Shown piece by piece: positions 20,476-32,400 of a stretch of DNA of 64,000 bases. Position 1 is the stretch's first letter, and every line of letters begins with the position of its first letter. The translations under genes were made by a program, and so were the position numbers. The notes under the pieces are model-generated. The model saw only the letters and a program-made list of their open reading frames with translations, ran no database searches and had not been told where the DNA came from. The stretch comes from Aradus depressus (taxonomy: Eukaryota > Arthropoda > Insecta > Hemiptera > Aradidae). The stretch lies in assembly GCA_963662175.1 (NCBI GenBank), contig OY759217.1, positions 51,374,108-51,438,107 of the forward strand, in the 5' to 3' direction.

Positions 20476-23400
20476 ATGAAAAGAATTTTATTTACTATAG
20501 TTTTACTGGCTATGAACATTGAAAATTTTAGTTATGCAGAAGGTATGTATTAATATGGACTTTTTAAAAATAGAGTTAAGGACAGATATTGGTAAAAATT
20601 CATTATCTACAATAGGATGGATACCTATCTAACCTGAGTAAGGTACAGAAAAGTTGATATCTGTAAACATGTACGTTGGAAGTGCTCGTTTGCCATTAAA
20701 CATACTGCATCATGTACTCAGTTTAAAAAGAATCAGGTGTTAAAACATTGTATTAATATTAAAATTCTGAAGTTCAGAGAAGCAATTGCTTTCTTTCTTG
20801 TCTTTGTCCGCCGAGTTTAAAGCTGAAGTCTAAACAGAAGAATTTAACGACAAAGGCTTGATTTCAATTGATCGATTCTTCTTTATTAAATTTTTTTTTT
20901 TTAGTTTTAACGGCTAATATGTTAGTTAATTTAAAACTATTATGCCCTCATATCTTTATACTCCCAGCAGTCTTAACTAGATTTTATGATCTAATCCAAG
21001 TATCATGTTATGGTTTAACGGAAATAAAACTATCGTTATTATTATAACACGATTTAGGAGTTCGATGTCGATAGAAAGGTAGTAGTGTATTTTCCATTTC
21101 CCAGTTTCTCACTTAACCTTCCTAACCAGTAACGATGACGATTTGTGCAAATAGTAATTTATTATGATCTTTGTTCCTCTTCTATCTACAATTCTAAATT
21201 ATTTTGAAGATATTTTATTTAGAATATGCACTGCTAAGCTATAGCCACGTCGGCATTTTTACTACATGGGATTTATGGGGTAAGTGTCGGATACAATTTT
21301 CCGCGTTAGGATATATGTATTTTCTGTTTTTCTTTCCCTAAAATCGTGTTTCAGAATCAATTTTCACTCGAAAACTTGAATATACATATGTAACTTACTG
21401 AGTTCTCTGCAGTTAGCTTTACTGTTAATGTAAATTATGAAATGTCAAAAATAGCTCATTACAGAAGGCAGCTTATTTATTGTAATTTATAAAACATTGC
21501 AAACATGTTTATATCTGTTTAAGAAGAAACGCTGGAAGAGTTCGACATTTAACAAGTTTTAATGCATAGATAAATGGAAAATATTTACAAGCCTCTGAAT
21601 TAATTAAATTGATAAACATACTTTGTAATTTTAGCAAGAGTTGTAAAAATTATTGAAGTGTTGAATTCTCTTGACTTTTTGCCTGTAAATGCTTCAGATT
21701 CAAAGGAAAATAGGACATTAAAATAAATGTAAACATTTTTTTTCATCAACAGTTAAGTATCATTGTCAGTATTTAAGGGAAGTGGATATTACATTATGGA
21801 AGACAGTTTTAGTGCTTCATTCGCGAGTTTACCTTCATCAAAACAAGAAATAACTGGTATACGAGTAGTATTATAAATGCATGGACAATAAATGGAAAAT
21901 ATCGACACTTTTAATGCAAAACGTTATGTCGAGAAACCTAAATTTTTATACAAACATATTTATTTCATTTGGTTTAGGCTTATTGATTTCAAATTTTGTC
22001 TGTTTCTTTATGAGGGAGTGCAGGAAACATTTCATCTTTCAACCAAAGTCTCATCAGAATGGACAACAGTTTTATTACAACATATGACATTTTGCACACT
22101 AATATTTGTAAAACCGCAACTTACGATTGTTTGTATTTATAAATAAGATGGTGTCAGGTAAAACCATGATTTTTGAAAGCGACTTTCTGCAACAATAGAA
22201 ACAAATTGATACGAAATTTTGCACTAACAACGACGATATGTACGTATGGATTTGAACGAAATAAATTGATAAACATAATTTGAAATATTTAAGTCGTAAA
22301 AGTTAATAAATAATCAACGATTCTCCTGACTTTTTGCTTCTGAATTGTTCAAAATAACTGATTCAAAGAGGAATAGGACAAAGTGAAAATTAACCACAAC
22401 TGTTGTAGTAGTACCTACAATGTGCGTAACGGGTTCGAGAGATTCAGATTTAAAAATAAAAACAAAGAACTTGTTTAACTCTACACTTTCTGTTTATATT
22501 TTTTGTGGAATTACACTATATATGTTTTTATTTATTGACACGGATCGCATAATATATTTAGACATTCTTATTGATGACAATACTGTTAGGATTCAAATGT
22601 TTTTATTTATTGACACGGATCGCATAATATATTTAGACATTCTTATTGATGACAATACTGTTAGGATTCAAATTTTTGAATTTTTGTATGGATTTGTGGA
22701 CTCAGATGAAGAACAGGAAAACCTATTTGTCCCCATCCAAGAATTTTTATATTGTTACGTTTTTTAAAATGTGTTATCAGATAGCCTGGGGATGAGGGCC
22801 ACCTCGATAGTCGGATAAACACAATAATAAAATGGTCAGAAAGAGAATGAATAAAGAGGTCAGATAACATTTTTTTATTTTACCAACATTGATTTAATTT
22901 TAACCTTTTTGTTTTCAGTTGATTTAACCGAAGCTCCTTCCGATAAACAAATAGTCCGAGATGACCTGAGAGGGGATGTGTGGAGAGACGAGCCTCTGTA
23001 TCCTGGAGTGTCCTCCCGGGATGGTCAGGAGGGCAGTGTCTCCCTTCTCCAGGAGAACTTTGGGAAGGTACGCACACGGTACGCTAGACATTCACCTTCT
23101 TCCTATCAAATAGAGGAAAACTAGTTTATAATAATCCCTCAGTAATCACGCTTCATTTAATGTACATTCAATTTTCATTTTTTTTTTCAAAATATGTACG
23201 CAATAACCTGCGAATGTTTGTGGAATGATCCGTAAAAAGCCAATTCTTCTCTTGGAGAGTTATTTTCAAAATTTAAGTTATGTATGATTCCATTTCTTGA
23301 ACATTTCCCGAAATTTCGAGGATACAATCACAAATTTAAAATAGTCTTTTTGATATTTTCAAATATTATTTATTTCAAGAGCTTTCAAATCTACTCTTTA

Positions 23401-26400
23401 TAACAAAGAGGCGGAGAAGCAACTGTTTATCTAATGAGAAGTTGGATCAAAATTAAAGTTTTTCTCCATTTCTAAAATTTCATTTTATATTTGTCATACT
23501 TTCCTTGGGTGCAACCTAATGTCAAATCAAGATTGAAGAGCTTATTGATTTGACATGAAGTGACCGAGGATAGGAGTTACTGAAGTAAGAAGATGGAATT
23601 CGGAAATGTAATGAGGATGATGACTATGAGACTCCTTTGACTCCTTTGTCATCATTCACTTAGGGTAGGGGTAGGGGTCTTTAACGAGTAGTACCTGACA
23701 TCGCACAGGCTCGGGACCATCGCTTAACGTCTCATCCGCAGGACGGCGTGCTCAAGGTTTTTTTACTTCCCAATTAAAAACCATAGGGCCTCGAACCCGC
23801 GCCTTGAGCTCAATAAGCAAACACACATACCACTGAGTTACAAGCGCCTTCTGTATTATTATATTTAATATATATATATATTTCATATTTTTTAACTGTA
23901 AATTTCCGCTTCTTATATGTGTATTTATGACAGACTGATTAGCCTTACATGAGTATATGGATCATCTTTATAAGGCCCACTCCAACATAGGACATGCGCA
24001 ACAATACGATTTTTAATTTATTTATTTACAAGGATATAACATTAGCTATTAGAAAGTGGGATAAGTTGAGTAGTGTCGTGAGCATGGCCGTACTGAGGTA
24101 GAGGTGACACACACTAAGGTCCCTCAGCCATGCCCGCTTGAGGCGTCGTGGTGGATTTGTGGGGAGAATGTTTGTGGATAATTGTTGAATAAGTGGATTG
24201 GCATAAAGACGGAGTTCGTCGTTTGATAGGATGTTCTCATAACAGACGGTACAAATGCGATGTTAAGATAACTATAACTTACAGTAATATATTTAGTATT
24301 TTACTATAATTTATTTTATTTTTGTTTTTATTATTACTATTATTTGGGGGTATATTATTAATTAACTAACTTATTACTATTATTTTTTTCAATGTTGAAA
24401 TATGGGTTATTCTGTAGATCAGTGTAGTCAAAGAAATTTAACTTTGAGATTTTGCTGAAGAATGATTTTTTCTTCCAAAAACCATTCAAAATATAACAAT
24501 TATCTGATTTCGATTTCGGGATATTCCATGGCTTATAATTTCAAATTTCATATTTTCAACTGTAAATTTCCGTATTTCCACTCTCCACAAAATATATGTG
24601 TATTTGTCATGTCACACAGGATAATTGTGAATCTTGGATTCATGTGAAGGCTAGTAGGATACATCAGTCTTGTTATATTATGTATCAACAGAGATGCTGA
24701 TTATTGTATCCAGTAACAGTTGTATCTTTATAAATCTCTGGTGTTTGGGCAAAAGGGCTCAAATCAGAATAAGTCTTGTGATCCAAAGGATTAAGTGCAA
24801 TTAAATATTTTTACCAAATATAACTCATTGTTGCAATATTTTACTTTGTTTATATTTAATACTTTATAGAAATAATATTTCAAGTACCTAACGTAAATGT
24901 GTTTTACCTGATTTGCAGGAATTTTTCAAACTTTCAGAAATTCCCCTCCTAAAATTCAGATTTGCTGACTTAAGCCCTTTTGCCCAAACACCTTAGAAAT
25001 ATAAGGCAAATATTGACAATTTGGCTATTTATTGCAAGCTTAGAAATATATGAGACATCTTAAAAAAAAAAAAAAACACCCTCCTGAAATGTAGGCAGTG
25101 ACCTCTGTGGTGGGAAGATGGTACCATTAGTTTTCCAGGAAGTCACTAGATGCCTCTGCTCCCCAAACTTCTTTGTGGTCTTTTTATAAGCTCATATCTC
25201 TTAAAGGATCGCTGAAGAAAATTTGTTAATTTTTGTTTCCTTAATGGATACAACTTATGTACAAAAAATCATGAAAATTTGAGGGGACAAGAAGGTTGAG
25301 ATTTGGTTGCGCTATCAAAAATATTTTTCTCTTAATTTTGTATTTAGTTGATTTATGTATTAGGAAATTATATTTTTTTATATTTTACATACACATCAAA
25401 AATAATAAGAATTGCTCTTATTGCTTAAGCGTCCTGGCTCAAATAACAGCCGGAACGTGTTGGTCTTTGTAACGTGTTGTGTATGTAACTGTACAAAAAG
25501 GGGATGTCTAAGTGTGTTTGGAGTGTGAGGTTGGATATGTTGATGATGAGTGCGATGTTAAACTTCTTGGCTGACCCTCACGGTTTGAGTAATGTCTTGT
25601 ATAACGTCAGTTTGTGTCGAAGAGGCACTCTCTAGAGTGATCTGAATCGTCGTCCCGATCTGCCTTTGTTTTCTGTTCGTTTTATGTAAATGTGCTCTCC
25701 AATCCGGTCGTCTGTTAAGGTACCTACAGCCCGAGGTAGCGCACTATGTCAGATCTGGGGGGAATATCATTGTCGTTGTCGTTGTGTTTCGGTAAAATGT
25801 GAAAGTGCTGTTGGTTAAAATTTTTTCCTCTAAAGCCCAGGCCACAATGTTGTAGAGAGTTCAGGTGTAACATAGAAAAATATGTGAGGTAAAAGCTTAA
25901 CGAAATTAGTTTGTCGAGTTCTCGGCAGATGACACTGCGTAGTTCTCTAGTTTTGTTTGTCAAACCCTAGATGTCACTACTTGGTTCTCCAGGGCTGTGG
26001 TACCCTGCATGGAACTTATGAGCCGATATAGGGATTAATGCCTTCATTATAACAATGGTTATTGTCTTTCTCTCTTTGAGAAACATGAAAACACCTCTCT
26101 TTCTCGCATGAAAATCGTTTAAAAGCACTTCACAACACGCTAAGAAAGACACAGCTTCCATTTAGGGCCGGTAGGTGCGCTACGTCTTGGTCATCCCTCT
26201 CGCTAAGGGCTCGTTTCCCATTGGGCTGTCAAGAGGGGGATACTAATGTGAGAAATAATCTAATATATTATTTTATTTTATTTTTTTTTTCATTATAAAC
26301 AGTTTTAAATGCCTGCTGCCTTGGCGTCTAGACCAAATTATATATCTGTGAACAGAAGTTTGTCTTTGTGTCAAATGTGGAAGGTTTGTTTGTTGCAGGA

Positions 26401-29400
26401 AAGTTCATCAGGATCATCAGATGATGAGGAGGAAGAGCGGGTGATGCCGGTCGGAGAGGCTGATGCTGGTGGGCCGGGCTACGTGAAGGCCACCTGCACG
26501 GCACTACCTGGGAGGGTGGTCTGCAAGATGGGACGATACACGTTCGTCATCAACAATGGGGCCCATCACATGGAGCCCCAGGTCATCGAGCGATTCGCCG
26601 CCATGATATACCATAAGTAAAGAATATATACAAGGTGCTAGGGGAACCGGGATATTTATCGAAAACTATCTTACTTGGAAAAATGAATTATGTAAGGTTT
26701 ACAATTTTTTTGAAGTAATGGGAGTAACATACTAAAATTTAAATAATATAAAATTGAAAATTGTTTAAATATAAATTAATGTATAGTAATATAAATAATT
26801 GAATAACGTTTATTTTTATTATTTGTCTACTATATAAATAAAATGTATATAATGTTTTTTTTTTGTTCGCTAATAACTCAAAAACGAATGAGTGTCTTTC
26901 ATGAAACTTGCAGCCTTTGGGCCAATTTTGAATGGGTATTTGGCTATTTAATTAATTTGAAAGAGAGGGAGGGGTTGTGGGCGGGCCCCAAAACATAAAA
27001 TTTCTGCTAGCTCTTTAACAGTTGATCGGATTTTTATAAAATTTCACATATAGCATTTTGTAAGCCTCATTAAAACATAAGCCATGTGGTATCAAAATTA
27101 ATTAACTTAAATAGCTTAAAGTTATTATCCGGGTCAAACTGCTAGTTTAAAAAAAATATATATATATAATTTATAATTTTATTATTTATTCAAAGGGTCG
27201 TTCCTAGTAACCACGGACTGTTATTCCACTCCCTTCTTTCGGAAAGGCGACCCATAATAATTTTAATATTAAAAAAAATTGAACAAAATGTAAAAATAAT
27301 ATTCAAAATGGATTAATTCAAGAATTGTAATAAATATATAAAATATTAAAAAAATGTTTTTTACGTTTTGTTTAATATTTTGTTTTTATAATGTTAAAAT
27401 TATTTATAAGTAATTATTTTTACGACATGTTTTGTAGTAATATCTTTTGTTTGTTACTGTGTTACTTTATTTTACTAGTTTTACAGTTACTAACATTGCT
27501 TATAGGAATATTTATTTATGATTCAGCTCTGAGCGATGTCGACAGATAGTCACGTATCTAATAGAAATAGATCTCGGGGATTATAAAACAAGCCAACAAT
27601 AATATTTATAACTGTGACATCAGCCTCTGAATGAATTGTAATAAGTAAAATTTCTCATTTCTCCTTAAAACTACATAGTAATGAACCTAAATATATTAAT
27701 TTTTCATCACCTTTCATTAAACACTCCTACTTAATCATATCCATAATTTTTTTTTATCGCCCCTCTATTGACTTCTCGACCTTCGTAGATAAGTGCTAAC
27801 GTTTTTTTTTCTTTTTGTTCAGAATTAAGGAGAGTGACAGCGAAGAGGGAACCTTCGAAGTGAACGTGAACCAACATAGTCGACATGAGATCAAAGAGGA
27901 CAATTCTCTGGTGAACGACGGAGGAAGGGCCCCAGTGGACGATGCCAAGTCTTCCGGCAGTGACCATCAGTCTCCAGTTGAGGGTGACAACCCCCCGATG
28001 AATGGTGGCAAGTCTTCGGAGGGCCTGCTTCAGTCTCCAGGGGCCAGGGACAAGTCTTCAGACGGCAACCTTCAGTCTTCAGAGAAGGGTGGCATTCCCC
28101 CGATGAATGGTGGCAAGTCTTCGGAGGACCTACTTCAGTCTCCAGGGGCCAGGGACAAGTCTTCAGAAGGTGACTTTTCCCCTTCACCGGACGGCCAGCT
28201 TCAGCCTCTGGTCCTAATCGAGTGTTCTCCCGTCCGGGGACGTCGGTTCGTTCAGGCTCGGAAGGAGCACCCCTCCAAGAGGTTCTACTCGTGCCGCCGG
28301 AAGGAGATGAATCTGGGGGATCATATGATCATCTCGGTGGACGACAGTGGAACTGTGGCTGCGGATGGACTCATGCTTCCCTACGCCTCTCTCGTCGAGG
28401 AAAGGTACGCTAGCTCCACTTGTAATGCTCTTCTATTTGTCCAATCTCAGCGAGAAGAGAAAGACAATTCTCAACATAGCACACTAAGGGACCATTCATA
28501 AATTACCTTAGACGATTTACTATCTTCCCTTTCTCTATGTAAAAATTCGTAAAATTAACAGCCCCTCGTGTATCAGGTGAATCATCGGCTAGGTACTTCC
28601 CCAGCACGTTTGTCGATTACGTTTCCGCTCTCCCTCCAAAGCCAATTATCTACATATTTGGACTGTTCGTGTACCCCCCATGTGGTTATCCTTCTCAAGT
28701 TATGTTATCCAATTATGGATTCACCTCAAACTTAACCACCCTGGCGCAAGAGGGATGTAACCTCTCTTTTTAGTTATACATGTATTATTATTGAACAAGA
28801 TATAAAAACTGCCCTCCCAAGGAGGATGGTATCATATGCGTTTTGGAAAAGCGCATAACCTAAGCTGTTTTTCCCGTTTATTTTTTTTACAGATTCAGAA
28901 GACAAGAGGTTCCTTTAACATTTTTCACTGACAGGAGTCCGGCTCAAGTGCGGGTCTACTCAGACAATTGTTCAACCTGCGCGAGTCTTTTCCTTTGCAA
29001 CCAGGACCTAGTGGACATCTGCGGAAAAACAGACAAGTGTCTGACAACCAAAGCTTGTGTGATGCCGACAACGATCTGCGGTCCAAACACTACTACCTGC
29101 CCCACGACCACGCCCTGCGAACCCTCCTCGACAGTCTGCGTTCCCTCATCTCCTACCTGCACTTTCCCGACCACATGTGCAGTGACGGGCGGTTATAGTG
29201 TGGACTTGACGGCTGTCTCGGTCAACAACGCAGGCTCAAGTTATTCCAGACCCTCTGGGACCATTTCAAGCGGAGCGCCGACTAAGCCTGGAGGATTGAG
29301 CGGCTTCCCCGCGCGGAAGGGCAGACAAGCCTTTCCCAGGTACTACACGCCACTGGCCAAATACTTCCCCCCGGTAGTTCGCAGCTTTACCGATGTATGT

Positions 29401-32400
29401 TTGAGGAATACAGAGATCCCTTGGTGTGTGTACTACTCTACCGCGTAAGTCCTGGGACCTGTACACTTCACTAGCACTCTCTAGCGTATGTAAATATCTA
29501 TATTTGTTAGAAAACAACCTGGGTGTGTTATGAGGCCTGTGTTATAACAACCCGACCAATGAAAATGCTTGAGTTTCTCCGATTTGATTAATAATTCGTA
29601 ACTTTACTTCCCCGTTCGACGAAGTATAGGTGATGTTATGTAATCTGTAAAAATTTGATGTAGAGTTTTCACTGAAATTTTATGATTGTCTCCTTGTATG
29701 TGTCTAGTTTTTTTTTCTTCTACATCATCCCGAGATTCGGCCGTTTAGACCTGAAACGTCCTGTATATCGAAAATTATTGATCACACAAACGATAATTGA
29801 GTGGTTGACGCGAAAAAGGTTCTAAGCGCCACTTCAGTCGAAAATGAGATTTCTGTGGAATCAGGTTCTATAGGCCTCTAGGGACTGTGTAGGGAAGTTT
29901 TTTTTGCCGTTACAGCAGCAGTTGGTAGTATTGAGCCCACGTCAGGGTTGAGCCTCATGGAAGAAGGTTCTAACAGCCACCAGTAGTTCTCAACATGGCA
30001 TCGGAAGGAATTGTTATTTTGGCGTTTAGAACCTTTTTCGCGTCAACCACTCAATTATTGATTACACAAACGATAATTCCTGTTTTAAATTGAACATTAA
30101 AACAACTTAATTCAGTCAGAAAAAATTAATTATATTTAATTACTTAATCAAGCTCCTAAAAAATAGCCATACTTTTTGACTCAAATTTTCACACATTGAT
30201 CTACGATTGACAAGGATGTCTGTATATAAAAATTTCATTTCGAGTTTCTATTTAGTTTGTCAGGCAAAGAGGAAAGGGATTGGGGGATAGACTTAATTCA
30301 AAAAGCGCAATAACTGCCGATGTAGTGAATGTATCAACATGAAATTTGAGGGCGCCGGTAGCTCAGTGGTATGCGTGCTTGCTTAATGAGCTCAAGTTCG
30401 CGGGTTCAAAACACGGCCGAGGCCCGTTGTTTATTTATACTGGATGGCAAAATAAACTTAAGCACGCCTTCCTTCGGATGGAACGTTAAGCGATGGTCCC
30501 AAGAATGTACGATGTCAGGTACTCGTTAAAGACCCCTACCCTAGGTAAATAAAAATTTAGGGTATGTGAAATTTAGGACTCCCATAGTAGAGTGGGGCTC
30601 ATGTCCACAAGAGTGACGAAAGAGCGCTTTGGTAGTAGGCGATAGGACCTTGTAGTTAAAGCCCGGGCATGAGTCATAATAACACATGAAATTTCATATT
30701 CAAAGTCAAAACCCAATGAGAACAATTTGTCAAATTTCAGCTGAAGGGAAGGGGGCTTAATTCAAAAACCCTAATAACTGCCGATGTAATGAATTTATTT
30801 ACACAAAGCTTAGTTTGAGGATTTAGGAGCCCCTAAATATGCCTCAACTGTTGAATATTAGCGCAAACGGTCGACTGGTTTTGGAGCGGGAGCGAAAGAT
30901 TAAATCGTTCTGGGGAAGTACATCGCCAATGATTCACCGACTTTTTTTTTCATTTAAATATATCTTATCTGGGATAAATCGTTTCTGGTTAGTTTTTCTA
31001 AACCGATGAGACGAAAATAATTAGATTAACAGAAAATTAAGTCTAATGAATATAATATTTACAGGTTAGGTTGGATAGAAAACCTGCTTCAAATAACATA
31101 TTTTGTTACATAGGTATATTTAACTAATCCAAATTAACAACCCTATATAGATTTGTAGAATCTATATGAAAATATCTGTGGGATCTGTGTATATAATTAG
31201 TCGGCGGTAGCTCAGTGGTATGCGTGCTTGTCTTCTGAGCTCAAGAACGTGGGTTTCTAAACCCGACCGAGGGCCTTTTATCTGGGAGGTAAAATAAACT
31301 TAAACATCGGATGGGACGTTAAGCGATGGTCCCGAGCCTGTACGATGTCAGGTACTCGTTAAAGACCCCTACCCTGGGTGAATAAAAATTTAGGGTAAGC
31401 AAAATTTAGGACTTCCACAGTGGAGTCGGGCTCATGTCCACCAGAGTGACTAAAAATTAAAATCATTTGGTTTCTCTTTTCTTCGGTGACTGCACTGAAA
31501 GACCAGTATAGAAAAATTTACTGTGCAAATCACTGTAAAAATTACTGTGCTGCACCGGAGCGATAGGACGAGGAGTCATTCATATAACGTTTACGCAGAA
31601 TCAACACGTCATTTTTACAATACAGGTTAAGAAAATATACTAAACCAATTAATGATATATATTCGACAGAAAGATATATTTATGTATTTTATTTAAGTAT
31701 CAATAAAAACTATATAGTATTTTATTTATTTATCTCGAAACGATTACTCAAAAAAGTTTGAACTTTTTGTATTTTGGCTATATATAGAGATCAGCAGCTT
31801 GTTCTTTGGTAATTGTTTTGTTTTGTTTTGTTAATATATGTAGTAATATGACGGCACCGGTAGCTCAGTGGTATGCGTGCTTACTTACTGAGCTCATGTT
31901 CGAAACCCGGCCGAGGCCCTTAGTTTATTTTATCTGGGAGGTAAAATGAACTTAAGCACGCCGTCCTTCGGATGGGACGTTAAACGATGGTCAGCGATGT
32001 CAAGGTACCCTATACCCTAGGTAAATAAAAATTTAGAGTAGGCAAAATTCAGGACTCCCATTATAGAGTCGGGCTCATGTCCACCAGTGTGACGAAAGAG
32101 CTCTCTGATAATAGGCGAAATTATCTCGTAGTTAAAGCCCGGGCATGAGTCACAATAACTAAGTAGCTATAGTAATATGCAGTGAGGAAGCTTAACCCTC
32201 CCCCTCCCCCTCTCCCTCATGGGAATATACAAGATCAACATTTTATAAGTTTTACACATTCATCCGGATGAGACTTTTCATTCATCACTCAGAAAAAGGT
32301 AAAACAAAATCCAGATAAGTGACATTTTCCCTTCTTCCCTTCTCTAAAGAAGTTGCCATTAACAATTTCCACCTGGAGACTTACTTCCATACAAATTGTT

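Noticed and set aside
22420..22767. 115-codon frame
   Set aside because: It is kept open by the 78-bp duplication, lies in an intron, and has no acceptor or donor that fits the gene.
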